Of a DNA stretch of 64,000 bases, positions 11,461-22,759 are shown piece after piece (position 1 is the first letter of the stretch; each line of letters opens with the position of its first letter). A program made the translations under genes and the position numbers. Location: positions 18,370,311 through 18,434,310 of the forward strand of contig NC_068348.1 of the NCBI RefSeq assembly GCF_014633365.1, in the 5' to 3' direction. The stretch comes from Diospyros lotus (Eukaryota; Streptophyta; Magnoliopsida; Ericales; Ebenaceae). Under the pieces are notes generated by a model. The model worked only from the letters and a program-made list of their open reading frames with translations, made no database searches and was not told the DNA's origin.

Positions 11461-12177
11461 GATGGCGGTATTGATTCGACTATGTGCTTTGTTAAATCTC
11501 CACTGCTTTTTGTGTTAAGTTTGGAATACATGTGCAAATGATTTTCTGCCCACCTTTGTTGAACATGAATCCTACGGAATTGAGTGCTTTGTTTAAATTT
11601 GATTAAGAGTGATTCAATTGAAATTGTGGGCCTTTTTATGGTTATCACAAAAATTGGTACTCGTGTTTTTACTTCTAGGACTGTTCATGCACCTTTAATT
11701 TCACAGCTGCCAAGTCCTGGGTTTGGTACATTTGCAGAGATGGATTTCTAGTTATAGTTGTACACGATATTTCGTGGGGCAGTTCCATTCTCAGAAGGTT
11801 GGTTGAGTCAATGAATAACGTTGATTGATGTAATCTTCAGTAAATAGCTCTGCCTTTGTGCAATTGAGTATGGGGGACCTTGAGCTTGTCAAGTTATTAA
11901 CTTTTGTTACTTTGTTGTTCTACAATTGAATATTTAGCTTGAAAGAATATTAGAAACTTAACTTTTTTTTTTTAAAGTTACAGGTATTGAGGTCAGATGT
12001 GGCTATTAAATGGTTGTATCTGGAATATACAAATATTTGAATTTGGAATATCTTTTTTTTTATTAAGAAAGTAGGAAACTTGCCAAATAGTATTGTATTG
12101 TTTAGAAATCAACACATAAAATATTCTATCATTTAGCTTGAATGAACACAATCGCACTTGTAAGTGTAGTGCCATTA
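11461..12177. other. 3' flank of LEUD copy 1, no gene seen
   Basis: AT-rich DNA with scattered stops follows the stop codon and presumably holds the 3' untranslated region. No second coding segment is visible. The copia element begins just beyond, at 12183. Confidence 0.5.
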
Positions 12178-12182
12178 TATTA

Positions 12183-12432
12183 TGAAAACTTGCACAGAAA
12201 AGCATAGAATATTTCATTGATATGTAGCCCTAATTATAGGGTTGAATCTATACATCTTTAGAAAGTATACAATAAGAATGATTTACAACAATTAAGGAAA
12301 GATTATACATCGAAAGATTGGGAAAGTATTCTAATCTGATTTAGGAAACTAAACAAGAATAGCAATAAGGATTTGCTGCCTCTTCTCCTTTCCTTCTAAA
12401 AGACTGATTTCTATCCCCTTTTGATGCCAACA
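12183..12432 (-). repeat. copia 3' LTR (left)
   Basis: A 250-bp direct repeat of 17122-17370, starting TGAAAAC and ending CCAACA on the plus strand. It is flanked on the outside by the TATTA duplication and on the inside by the polypurine tract. Confidence 0.92.
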
Positions 12433-12443
12433 CTCCCCCTCAA
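12433..12443 (-). other. copia polypurine tract
   Basis: On the minus strand the sequence TTGAGGGGGAG lies directly before the 3' LTR. This is the expected primer site for plus-strand DNA synthesis in LTR elements. Confidence 0.75.
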
Positions 12444-13026
12444 GTTGGTGAATGAATATCCATCATTCCCAGCTTGCATACTAAGCCTTTAAATCTTCTA
12501 GTTGCTAATCCTTTTGTTAAAAGATCAACCACTTGTTGCTCAAAAGGAACATAGGTAATCTGTATTATACCTTTCTCAAGTTTTTCCTTTATAAAGTGCC
12601 GAATGATCTCGATGTGTTTTGTCCTGTCATGTTGTACAGGATTATGCGCAATGCTTATAGCTGATTGGTTATCACAAAATAACCTGGTTGGTTTATTGAT
12701 AGCTATCTTCAAATCTTCTAGCACAATTCTCATCCATAGAAGTTCACATAACCCAAGTGCCATGGCTCTGAATTTTGCCTCAGCACTTGACTTTGCCACT
12801 ATGCTTTGCTTCTGACTTCACCAATAGATCAAATTGCCCCTAAGAATATGCAGTAGCCTATAGTAGATCTCCTATCAGATAGAGATCTCGCATAATCTGT
12901 ATCTGTATATCCTTGTATATCTAATGATCCTCCTGTTTTAAATAAAATTCCTTTACTCGAGGTTGTCTTCAAATAGCACAGTATTCTTCTAACAACTTGC
13001 ATATGACTCTCAGTAGGGTAATGCAT
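12440..13026 (-). pseudogene. copia RNase H domain, broken
   Basis: Two minus-strand frames (12829-13026 and 12440-12799) together cover the copia RNase H. Visible blocks are GYTDTDYARSLSDRRSTIGY, where the first catalytic Asp would lie, SSAEAKFRAMA, LFCDNQSAISIA and KHIEI...HFIKEKL near the C-terminus. A stop and frameshift separate the two parts near 12810. It is the last domain of the element's pol. Confidence 0.85.
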
Positions 13027-13029
13027 GAA

Positions 13030-13778
13030 TTAACTTACTAAACTCACAACATAAGCTATGTTTGGCCTAGTTTGGGATAAGTAAATCAACCTCCCTACCA
13101 ACCTCTGATACCTTCCCTTGTCCACTGGTGGGCTCTCAGTGTCTCCTCCCACTTTTGCATTTAATTCTACTGGAGTGTTTACTCTTTTGCTTTCTAGGAA
13201 CCCCTTCTCCTTCAAAAGATCCCATATGTATTTCCGTTGGGATAGGAATATACCTTCTTTGGAGTAGGCTATGTCTATTCCTAAAAAAAAATTGAGTGAC
13301 CCAAGATCCTTGATTTCGAAATTTTGAGACAACTTCCTCTTTAGATCTTGCTACTCCTCCACATCATCCCCTATCACAATGATGTCATCCACATACACCA
13401 ATAGTGTTGTCACCTTCCCTTTCCCCGGGTGTTTAAAGAAAAGGGTGTGATCTCCCCTACTATGTCAATATCCCATGTGTCTCATGGTTCTAGAGAACTT
13501 GTCAAACCTTGCTCTTGGTGACTGATTGAGAGCATAAAGTGTTTTTTTTAAGTTGACACACCTCTCCTCTTTTTCCTTCTTGGAATCCGAGTGGCTGCTC
13601 CATAAATACCTCCTTCTCTAACTCACCATGGAGAAATGCATTCTTCATATTTAGCTAATGTAATCTCCACCATAGCATGCTGCCAAAGACAAGAGAATTC
13701 TTATTGTGGTCATCTTTGCTACTGGTGCAAACGTCTCCAAGTAGTCTATCCCATAAGTTTAGGTGTAGCCCTTGACTA
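13030..13778 (-). pseudogene. copia reverse transcriptase, C-terminal part, broken
   Basis: The frame at 13030-13332 contains FEIKDLGSLNFFLGIDI and SQRKYIWDLLKEKGF, the RVT_2 segment after the active site. The catalytic YVDDIIVIGD is readable near 13400 in a neighbouring frame. Several stops and shifts interrupt the region up to 13778. Confidence 0.85.
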
Positions 13779-14660
13779 CTAACCGAGCCTTGTATCTTTC
13801 CAAGGAACCATCTGCACATTGTACTTTAGGTTGAAAATCCATCTACAACCCACTAGAACTATTTCTCTCAACTTAGGCACCACATCCCATGTATTGTTCT
13901 TCTTTAATACTCTCATCTCCTCCTGCATGGCCATCCTCCAGTTTTGATCCTTTAAGGCCTCTTCCACAAACTTAGGAATAACAGTGGAGTCAAGAGAAGT
14001 CAGGAAGCTCTTATGTCTTGGGGACAATCTGTGGTAAGAAAGATAATTGGCTAGAGGATGTTGAGTGCGTCGCCTAACTCCTTTTCTAATAGCAATAGGG
14101 ATATCCAAATCAATAGAAAAGGAATGAATAGGGTCAAGAGAGTCAACCTTTTCAGTACCTGGCTGGGAGTTGGATGTTACTTCATGCTGAGGTGAAGACA
14201 TGAACTGTTGTTTCCTGTGATAGACAAAAGGATTACCCTTGAATTTGATCGGGGATGGGAAATCTGATGGCTTGGCTTGGTTTGGGCTTAGGATGGGAAG
14301 AGGAAGAGCATGGTCACTATCCTGATTAGTGGCTGTAATTGGTTGATCAGTGGCTGTAGCGGGGACAACTCTGGAAGTATCGGTCAAATTTGTGGGAAGA
14401 ACAAGATCTGGGTTAAGAAGGGCTGCAGCTGCTTGGTCTTCATTCCAAGGAGTCTCCCCTTGAAGACCAAGATTAGGAGGACCAAAGACGGGTTGAAATT
14501 CAACAAAAGTCACATCCTTCGAAACAAAGAACTTCCTAGTAGGGGGGTGATAACATTTGTAATCTTTTTGGGTAGGAGAGTAACCAAAGAAGAGACACTT
14601 AAGAGCCCTTGGATCTAGCTTGTCATAGGCTGTTGAGGGATATGAACAAAGGTTACACAA
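13779..14660 (-). pseudogene. copia integrase C-terminus joined to RT start
   Basis: A 293-codon open stretch of the pol reading frame. It opens with the integrase C-terminal block (KCLFFGYSPTQKDYKCYHP, then KFFVSKDVTFVE). A Pro/Ser-rich linker follows, then the RT entry block (VEEALKDQNWRMAMQEEM, NNTWDVVP, GCRWIFNLK). It is the longest intact piece of this element. The methionine at 14660 is internal, not a natural start. Confidence 0.85.
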
Positions 14661-15065
14661 CCAAAAACCCTAAGAGGAAGAGGGGTATGTAAGCTGATGG
14701 AAGTGAAAAATGAGGAAAGACACTGAAATGGGCTGCAATGATCAAGAAGCTTAGATGGCACTTGATTGATTAGGTAGGCTGCAGTTAAGACAACCTCTCC
14801 CTAGAAACTTTTAGGGACATTATGAGAATGAAGAAGGGATTTGGTGACATTTAGGAGGTGTCTCATTTTCTGTTCGGCAATTCCATTTTGTTGTGGAGTG
14901 TTGATGCAAGAAGATTCATGTATAACTCCTTTGTCTTGAAAAAACTCTTGCAAATGCTGATTACAATAATCCCTAGCATTTTTAGTTCGAAATTTCTGAA
15001 TATGAGAGCCAAATTAAGTCATAATCATGGAATAAAAGTGAGGTAACATAGTGCTAACAGCTGCC

Positions 15066-15422
15066 TTATCCTTTTAAGAGAAATACCCAAGTCATTCTAG
15101 TGCAATCATCAATAAAAGAGATGTACCATCTAGCCCCAGAACAATTGGGAGTCCTAGATGGTCCCCAAACATCTGAATGTACAAGAGCAAAAGGATGAGC
15201 AGATCTTTTATTATTAATATGATAAGAGACTCGGTGATGTTTTGAAAGTTCGCATATATCACAATGAAAAACACTAGGATCTGATTGTTTGAATAAAACA
15301 GGAAACATAGCTTTTAGCAAGTAGAAAGGAGGATGCCCAAGACGGCAATGGTGAAGCCAAATATCCGAATGAGAGGACTGGGAGATGCAGGCTGCTTTAG
15401 TCAGAAATTTGACAGGTTGCAA
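15066..15422 (-). pseudogene. copia GAG-pre-integrase and integrase core, broken
   Basis: The minus-strand frame contains the pre-integrase zinc-binding pattern (WLHHCRLGHPP, then CDICELSKHHR) and the start of the integrase core (HSDVWGPS, ARWYISFIDDCTRMTWVFLL). These Asp-bearing blocks belong to the DDE catalytic domain. The frame breaks at 15066; the following integrase segment (14661-15065) is recognisable only in pieces. Confidence 0.85.
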
Positions 15423-15729
15423 CAGCAGCTCCTATTTAAGGACATACAGTCCATGTTTTTCCTCAGTAGCTCCAATCATCCTCCCTGTAGCCATGTTTTG
15501 AAATTCACACGAATGAGGAGAGAAAATTACTCGGCAATTGAGATCTCTAGTGAGTTGGTGAACAGAATCAGGTTTGTGGACAAATTAGGGACATATAAAA
15601 TTGTTTTAACAGAGAGATTAGGGTTAAAAGTCACCTGTCCCTGACCTTTGATAGGAATAGAAGTTCCATTAACAATCACAACTGTTTGGGTATTTCAAGA
15701 GGCTTATAGGTGGTAAAAACATTGGAATC

Positions 15730-15780
15730 ATAAGACATATGATCTGTAGCTCCCGAGTCTAAAATTCACATATTATTCCT
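15730..15780 (-). pseudogene. copia protease active-site remnant
   Basis: The minus-strand reading near 15733-15775 gives ILDSGATDHMS, the conserved retropepsin motif of copia elements. A stop codon two residues upstream breaks the frame. Confidence 0.7.
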
Positions 15781-17006
15781 ATTAGTTTTAAAGGCTATTA
15801 AAGAACTCAAAACACTTCTACCTGTCTGTTCACCTTGTTGGGCAATGGAGCATGATCCTCCTTGAATTGATTTCAAAAACTCCTTGAGTTTGCTGATTTC
15901 ATCAGCATTAAGTTGCTGCAGCTCCAGTTCTGCCTCCATATCAGTCTTTTCCACCACATCTCTTGGCTTATTTAAGAGATAAGCCTGATTTTTAGGCATG
16001 GCCTGATTTCTGAAGGACATATGTTTGAATCCTCCTAGCTTTTGCAACACAGGATCTTTCCCATGCAACTTGAAGCATGTCTCATGAGTATTCCTCGGCT
16101 TCTGACAATAGGTTCACCACAAGCCCTCCTTATAGTGCCCTCGGGCCCTCCTTACAGTGCACTCAGGGTTGTCCTACTCTTCCCTGCTGCATTTTGAACT
16201 TTGATCCTTCACCTTTATTAGTGAACATTGCTGATCCTTCAGCACTGATATTTCCCAACATCATTATTTTTCTGTTTTCCTCACTTCTTACCACTGAAAA
16301 AACTTCATTAAGGAATGAAAAATTTTCCCTTCCAAGGATTTGAACATGTACCTGATCATATTCAGTATTGAGGTCGGCCAAAAATTCCACAATTCTATCT
16401 CTTTCAAGAATAGAATTGAAGGTGGCTGCATCTTTTCCACATTCTATTTTAATGTTTTGGTAGTGGTCAGACTCTAGCCAATACCCATTCATTTTATTAT
16501 AGTATTTCGTGATAGTCAAAGCCCCTTGTTTTGTGCTACTCAACTTCATCTTAATCTCAAAAATAATTGACACATCTTGAACCTAGGAATAGGTTCTCTT
16601 AACCGTGTCCCATGTAATTTTTACTAATCTCTGGCTGCATTGCATTCCACAATCATGACATGATCATGGAATCCTCTATATCCCAAGCTTGGAAACTTGG
16701 ATCCGATTCCTTGGGACTCAAATCTATTGAGTGAGTCATCTTCCCTCTCCCCTTCAGGAACGTCTTGACCAATTGCACCCATTGCAGGTAGTTTCGGCCA
16801 TTCAATCGATATGATTGGTGCATCCGTGGTAGATCGCTAGTTTGCACTGCTCCAATTGAAGTAACCATAGTGTTGGTCTCATTAGTGGTGGTAAATGGAG
16901 CTATTTCCGAGATTTCTGACATGAGTGAGAGAGAAAAAACTGCTACAATGAAGAAGATCTGTAGTAAGGAAAAATTTCTGAGGCAATAGGAAGCTAGCAA
17001 AAACAA
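15766..17006 (-). pseudogene. copia gag, broken
   Basis: Gag begins at 17006 or at an internal Met (MSEISEIAPF, near 16923) and shows LNGRNYLQWVQLVKTFLKGRGK, the start of the copia gag domain. It resumes at 16573-16163 (YYNKMNGYW, FLADLNTEYDQVHVQILGRE). A zinc-knuckle tail, CQKPRNTHETCFKLHG, lies near 16065-16105, followed by a Glu/Leu-rich spacer to 15766. Frameshifts near 16620 and 16120 separate the parts. Confidence 0.8.
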
Positions 17007-17107
17007 TCGGAAGAATCAAAAAGGGCTATCGGCAATGAAGGCCGAGGAATGGCAATGAAGGTCGGAAACAAGAAAGCAACAATACTCAAAAAACGGTCTT
17101 AGGCGCT

Positions 17108-17121
17108 GGGCTCTGATACCA
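17108..17121 (-). other. copia primer binding site (initiator Met tRNA)
   Basis: On the minus strand TGGTATCAGAGCCC directly follows the 5' LTR. This is complementary to the 3' end of plant initiator methionine tRNA and is the standard minus-strand primer site of copia elements. Confidence 0.88.
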
Positions 17122-17370
17122 TGAAAACTTGCACGGAAAAGCATAGAATATTTCATTGATATGTAGCCCTAATTATAGGGTTGAATCTGTACATCTTTAG
17201 AAAGTATACAATAGGAATGATATACAACAATGAAGGAAAGATTATACATTGAAAGATTAGGAGAGTATTCTAATCTGATTTAGGAAACTAAACAAGAATA
17301 GCAATAAGGATTTGCTGCCTCTTATCCTTTCCTTCTAGAAGACTGATTTCCATCCCTTTTTACACCAACA
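17122..17370 (-). repeat. copia 5' LTR (right)
   Basis: A 249-bp partner of the LTR at 12183-12432, with the same TG...CA ends. It is followed outside by the TATTA target-site copy at 17371-17375. Confidence 0.92.
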
Positions 17371-17375
17371 TATTA

Positions 17376-18303
17376 TTGTTGTCACTGCTTTGTCTGTTGA
17401 AAAATGATGATTATATTTTTCTTACTGCTGATATTTTCACCTAATGGTGCATTCACTATCTGAATTGGCTTCTCTTTGGGTGTTGTTGGAAATGCATCCT
17501 GTGGGTTTTGGTGTAAGGTTATTTGTAGTAATGTACAGGTGGAAAAATGGTTTGCTGTTTTGTTTTGAAGTTAATTTGTATTCAGAATGGCATTGTTCAC
17601 TTGCGGTGTATTTGATTTCTCGATGTTAAAGAAGATTTACATGTTTGAGAACATATTATGTTTTAATACTTGTTGAATTTGAGATGGTTTTTAAAATAGT
17701 AATGTAGAAGTTTGTTGGAAGCTGGAGTTCCTGTCTTTAACTGAAGTTCTGTAGTCTCCTTGTTCGTATGGTTATTAGGAGAGCTGGGAAGTTCTATGTT
17801 TTGCTGGGGTTGCTCCATTTATCACCTTTTAGTGATGTGCCTTTTTAGTTGTTTGAATTGTGATTTGGTATTCTTCCATCATTATGGATTTGCATTACTT
17901 GTGATTGCCATAGTTATTTTTATGTAAATACCTTGGCCTTGCCATAAACCTGTATGATTTTTTGAATTCATAAGGTAAAGTAGTAGTTTGTGTGCTAATT
18001 TATTACTTGGTTAGCTAAGAAGAGAAGCATAGCTAAGTAGAAGTCATATGATACATTCAAATTAAGATTCAGGTTTCTTGAATGAAAATATATGTATTTG
18101 AGGCTAATGAACTTTGCTTTTGGTTCAGAAAGTTTGATGTCTTGTAGCTAATAGGTCTTCGTGGAAGGGGCTGTCAGGCCTTGGATGAAATTGCTTGTGG
18201 TATATTGGGGTGGATCCTGTTATGACATTTGTATTAGATTAGGAGTTATGTGTAAACGAATATTCTATATGGCTGCATTTGTATGTTTCCTTTTCTGTTT
18301 TAG
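17376..18303. other. intergenic AT-rich DNA, nothing recognised
   Basis: T-rich DNA with frequent stops in all frames. No domain, repeat pair or RNA gene could be recognised. Confidence 0.4.
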
Positions 18304-18818
18304 GGTTAGAATAAGTATACTTCTAGAAGGCATGTTTCTAGAAGGATAGCTGATTGATTTAGTTATTTAGACAGTTCCTGTCAGGCGGTTAATCAGTTAG
18401 TTTATTGTAACTCACGAGCCTAGAGTCTATAAATAGGGATCGTGGGGCAAGACAGTGGGGTACTTCATTTCGAGAAGGTTTCTTGTTTCTATCTTGTGGG
18501 TTGGGATCGATTGAGAGGCTGAGAGTAAGGCTGGGATAAGTCTTGTAATCTCGGGAATCCAGTTAGCTGGGTGTGGATTCGGGTACTATGTAATCATCCT
18601 AAAGTTTGTTTCAAGATAGTGGATAAGAAGGAAGCAGCTTCAGTCTGGACGTAGGTCTCATTTTTGAGATCGAACCAGGATAAATCTTGTGTTCTTTACT
18701 GTTTTTCGTTATTGGTGTTTGCTTCACTTATATCATTTGTGTTCTTGGAGGTTGTGAGTGATTTCAGTGAGAAATTGAGTTGAGAGAATTAGTGGGATTG
18801 CTGTGTTCTACTCTAACA
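18304..18818 (+). mobile_element. solo LTR-like sequence
   Basis: The block opens GGTTAGAATA and closes TACTCTAACA, which together form imperfect inverted termini if the first base was T. An LTR-type promoter, CTATAAATAGGGATC, lies near 18429, followed by the phrase CGAACCAGGATAAATC near 18671, typical of the 3' part of many plant LTRs. No partner LTR and no matching target duplication were found, so the boundaries are tentative. Confidence 0.45.
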
Positions 18819-18979
18819 GATCCTAATGTAAAATAGATTTTTCGTGAGAATCTAATATGTGTAGGTTTGTATTGAACTTTTCTTGGACTTCACTGCCTTC
18901 AAAGAGAATATGGATCTTCCCATAAGGGATTTTGATATAGGTGGATTTGACTTTGATCTTTAAAAAGCTTTGAGCTCTG

Positions 18980-19012
18980 TGTCTATCTAACCTATTCTTG
19001 GTTAGATAGACA
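18980..19012. repeat. perfect 13-bp inverted repeat (hairpin)
   Basis: TGTCTATCTAACC and GGTTAGATAGACA pair perfectly around a 7-base loop. Further copies of TTAGATAG follow at about 19034 and 19084, so the hairpin belongs to a small local repeat. No poly-T tract follows and no role is assigned. Confidence 0.7.
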
Positions 19013-19096
19013 ACACACCTATTCTAAGCTCTCTATGTCTTAGTTAGATAGTTTCTTAGTTTTTTTCGATTAGGGATGTCTTGGTTAGATAGTTTA

Positions 19097-19462
19097 TGTC
19101 ATATACCTAGGGTTTGGATTGGAAATCGAAATAATTTGAGGTAATTCGGACTAGGAACAGAAGGATTGGGGAAAGAATTGGATAGAAATGGGGTAGATAA
19201 TAGATAGAAATGAGGGAAAGTTGCAGATAAAACTAAGGTGAAGATTAGAGAGAAGGCAAAGAGAAATAGGAGGGAATTTGAGAGAGAATTAATGAGACGA
19301 GAAAGCGGAAAGTCAATTATCATTCATAACCTCCCTACCAACAGATTTTGGTAGCTTTATATAGCTACTCTACAGAAAATACCAAAATAATAGAAAAATA
19401 CAAGTAAAATTTAAAATAAGCTAATTACTATTTAAGCCCTAGTAAACCCTTGGGTCCTGACA
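19097..19462 (-). repeat. 3' LTR of the large pol-less element
   Basis: About 366 bp, starting TGTCATATACC and ending GGGTCCTGACA on the plus strand. It aligns along its whole length with 24279-24660, with many substitutions and small indels. On the minus strand it contains an AGCTATATAAAGCT promoter-like block. Confidence 0.8.
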
Positions 19463-19938
19463 TTTCCCCCCTCCTTAAAACATTTATTGTCCCCAAGAAA
19501 TGTCAACTCTCCACAACTTCCAATATGCTTTTTCCTCCTCTTCCACAACTTGGATGGCACAATCTTGAACAACTTTTGTAAGCCTAACAAATTGTCAATA
19601 GCTCTCTTGGACTCATTGGTTGAAACAAAACCAAAAGCGACCACTCTATGGTTGTCATGGTTAATAGCTAAAACCTGCCAACTATTGTTCACTCCAATTT
19701 TCCCCATCACTGCTCCTTTGATGTTGGTTGTTTGGTGTTCAGAGGAATGACTAACTGTGTCCATAACTTCATTTAATAGTTCATCACCATCTAATACAAG
19801 TAAGGATGGCAGACACGCATCGATAGCTACGGTTAATGTATTCCTAACAAACCAAAGATCATTCTTTACTGCAAAATATTTGCAATAACCTATAGATTTG
19901 CATCGATAGCTACGGTTAATGTATTCCTGACAAACCAA
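19463..19938 (-). pseudogene. unrecognised frame at the 3' end of the large pol-less element
   Basis: An open minus-strand stretch runs to the purine tract. No known domain was recognised. Residues LQKLFKIVPSKLWKRRKK followed by FLGDNKCFKEGGNVR are shared with the 3' end of the neighbouring element (LQKFFKISPYKLWKRRKK, then a related FLGDK segment). The gap between those two motifs differs, so the shared 3' module is a family trait and not a chance frame. An unrelated segment, MGKIGVNNSWQVLAI, lies upstream. Confidence 0.45.
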
Positions 19939-19973
19939 AGGCCATTCTTTTCTGCAAAAATATTTGCAATAAC

Positions 19974-20534
19974 CTATAGATTCAGCGATTGAGTAATGTA
20001 GACTTGCTTTGGATACCCAAATAGAAATTGTCTAAGAGCAACAAAACTAGGAGTTGTTGCAACATCAATTCCGATCACTCCATCCTTCATTACAGTAGAC
20101 AAAAATTCTAATTTGCCAGCTGGAATGAGAACAAACAAAACAACAGGAGGTTTGTTCTCCATAGCAGAACTTTTGACTTCTTCAGCTATCTCCCTTAGTT
20201 TTCCTCTGGCTACCGACTGTCTCCGAAATTCCTTACAACTTTGAGCCTGTTCTTTACTTAGGAAATTCCTGTTAGGATCATAACTCTCAGGATACTTTCC
20301 AAAGCTGTTACTAGGACATTCCTTGATTAATTGTAATTCTAGAGATTGAGCAATCAAAGTTCTTATATTCCCAATCCTGTTATGTAGAACAAGTATGGTG
20401 TCCAACTCTCTTCTTGTCTCCCTCTTATGACTGAGAGAGAAATCAACATCTCTCTTTTCAGTGAGCATGCCTTGCTCTCTTGAAACACTTGTGTTAACTC
20501 TGTTACAACCAACATCGAAAATCAGTTCGCACAT
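19974..20534 (-). CDS. unrecognised 186-residue frame inside the large pol-less element
   Basis: The longest open frame of the element, with Lys/Glu-rich helical-looking stretches (KEFRRQSVARGKLREIAEEV) and a hydrophobic segment (PPVVLFVLIPAGKLEFL). I recognise no retroelement domain and no named host family. It could be captured host sequence, a divergent gag or chance. It lies about 35 bp from the next frame, in the same orientation. Confidence 0.3.
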   Translation of the reverse strand: MCELIFDVGCNRVNTSVSREQGMLTEKRDVDFSLSHKRETRRELDTILVLHNRIGNIRTLIAQSLELQLIKECPSNSFGKYPESYDPNRNFLSKEQAQSCKEFRRQSVARGKLREIAEEVKSSAMENKPPVVLFVLIPAGKLEFLSTVMKDGVIGIDVATTPSFVALRQFLFGYPKQVYITQSLNL

Positions 20535-21203
20535 TCTGTAATCTGGCTTGCACCTTTTGAAATGACGGCAACACCGTCATATTGTTCAGGTTAGAATCTT
20601 TCATGTTGATAGTAAGATATCCTCTAGCTAGTGTTGTCTTCACTTTCTCGTTGCTAGTTTTAACCAAAGCTTAGGAATCCACAGCCTTATCCAAAATCAA
20701 AGGCAATGGAACAATATTCTTAGGAACTCCAATACCAATTCCGTTCCTCCCAAGATTCTGATCCTGGACACTAGCCAATCCTTCAGTCCATGGACTAGTC
20801 ACCAAGGGTAATGTGTTGATCTTGGCTCTCTCTCTCTCACTCCATGAAGTACTCTCCCATTTTCCTCTTGCTACCTTTTAGTAGGTGCATCTTAAGGTAT
20901 TATTTCTTCTTCTAATTTCTCAATCACTGCAACATAATTCATCTCAACACTGTTGGTTTTGGAAATTGATTGAGCCTGTATCTCTTCGAGAAAAATCGGA
21001 TGAATTTCAGATCCTAAAGATCTAGATGTGTTTATCCCAAACTTCAGAACATCTCTATTACCTCCTTTCATTCCTGTTGCCTAATTGACTGCATCAATCA
21101 TCTTTTGTTATGGACTTCCGAGAATATCATCTGGAACATCCTCAACAACTTTCTTTTCAAAGGAATCAGGTTGTTCTAATGAATCTTCTTGTGTCCAGAC
21201 ATC

Positions 21204-21569
21204 CTAGATTGAGTTGCTGGAATTATCGTTATTGTTGTCAACACTATTGTTACAGTCATCCTTCTTGTCAATACTGCCTAAATCAAAATACTTCTTTTGC
21301 TCAAAATTAGAGTTAAGCAATGAATCATTTTCCCATAATCTTGACGTCTCCTTAGACTGCTGCATTTTAAGGAACTCTTGAGGTTGTAATGCTTCCTTAA
21401 CCACGTCCTTCTTCAAGAGATCTCTGTTACAATCGTTCAATCCTGATGATTGATTGTTTGAATCAATCATCTCTTGGTTAGAACTTCCAAGATAATCATC
21501 TGAATCATCTCCGCTTGACTTATAGAAGAATTTAGTTGGAATACTGAATTGATACTCCTCAGACAACAT
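21204..21569 (-). pseudogene. acidic, Asn/Asp/Ser-rich frame inside the large pol-less element
   Basis: A 121-codon frame with low-complexity Asn/Asp/Ser content and a segment QEFLKMQQSKETSRLWENDS. That segment is loosely reminiscent of a linker in MRD1/RBM19-type proteins (QEFL...WAND), which would agree with the MRD1-like fragment in the neighbouring element. The resemblance is short and the block order does not match, so it is only a hint. Confidence 0.25.
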
Positions 21570-21788
21570 TATGAAAAACTCCTACATTTGGTTGTGTATC
21601 ACACGACCTATTTTCTCGCATGTTTTGCGTATCACACTACTTGTTTCCTCATGCATTTGATTGAACTTATTATCAAATTTTTCTTTTCCCATGTCTCGTG
21701 ATTCTGGCTAAATTCCACATAATTTCTATTGCATCCAACTGAAACTGTAGCATTCTTCTGTTGTAGTTGAGACTCCAATTGTTTCACA

Positions 21789-22492
21789 CAGTGTTATTAA
21801 AGGCTCACCCGAGTGCACCTTGGGCGCTTAGATTGCTTCCAGGTAGGTGTAGACCAGGGCGTGCCTAGGCCCAAGGAGCCTTGGGCTTAGGCGCACCTGG
21901 GCTTTTTTTAACTATTTTTTAGAGTTTTTATTTTATTGTTTATTACTTTATTAATTTTTTACTGTTTAGAGTTTAAATTTATTGCTTCAACTACAAACTT
22001 GACAATGAGTAAAAAAGCTACTACTTCAAATATTCCAATTGAATTTGAACTAGATGAAGATAGAGAGGGAGATGATGTGGAAGAAGAGATTAGAGATGAT
22101 GCTTCTAATGATGAAAATATGGAAATGTTTGATCTTGATGATGAGGATGATTTTTAGATAATTTAAAATGCATAATTAGTTAATCTTGATTAAGATTTAA
22201 GACCTATAAATTGTTTTAAGATTTAATTTAAGTTGACTTAAAGACTTTTAGATTATATTTTTTGGCATTTTTTATTGGTTCTTTTCATTAGCATATGTTG
22301 AATTTTTTAATTTGCTTGATAACATTTTTGTGAATATGTTATTAGGAGTTATGACTTATTTTATATCTTATCCTTCAATTAGGATATATATATATATATA
22401 TATATTAGTTAGTAAACGTCTAGTTCCATCAGACGCGTGCCTCACCTTGCGCCTCCAATACCCTTTTGCGCCTTAGGCCTTTAATAACATTG
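21789..22492. mobile_element. non-autonomous hAT element nested in the LTR element, TSD GTTTCACA
   Basis: The 704-bp element begins CAGTGTTATTAAAGGC and ends with the complement of CAATGTTATTAAAGGC: 15 of 16 terminal bases pair. It is flanked by the 8-bp duplication GTTTCACA at 21781-21788 and 22493-22500. An 8-bp duplication with CA(G)TG termini is diagnostic of hAT. GC-rich GCGCC/GGCGC blocks sit at both ends. A plus-strand frame ending at 22157 has an acidic tail (FDLDDEDDF) that may be the end of a lost transposase. Confidence 0.88.
22384..22405. repeat. (TA)n microsatellite
   Basis: About ten TA units within the nested hAT element. Confidence 0.85.
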
Positions 22493-22759
22493 GTTTCACA
22501 TGTGCCCTATTAGTCATGGTAGAAATCTCAGACAAGTTGAAGGCCAAGGAACAAGAGCTCTATACATCTTGAATTCAATACTTTCTATGACCTAATTGGT
22601 TTTGGTTTGACGCAGTCTTAGAGTTCACCTGAAATTGACAGCAATGAACAACTTAGATCATTAACAATCAAGGAGCAAGAGAAGTCGAAGGAATTCGCCT
22701 TTTAATGGAATTCGCCTATGGAATTACTCGGTGCTCGAAAATTCGGCCTAGGCAGCCAT

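Larger units (their letters stand above)
12183..17370 (-). mobile_element. full-length Ty1/copia element, decayed coding, TSD TATTA
   Basis: A 5.19-kb minus-strand element has two LTRs (12183-12432 and 17122-17370) and is flanked by TATTA at 12178-12182 and 17371-17375. Next to the 5' LTR is a primer binding site complementary to initiator methionine tRNA; next to the 3' LTR is a purine tract. Between them are gag, protease, integrase, RT and RNase H remnants in the order typical of copia. The LTRs differ at about 14-15 positions of 250 by eye, so the insertion is not recent, and stops and frameshifts make it non-autonomous. It lies about 0.7 kb beyond the LEUD stop codon. Confidence 0.92.
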
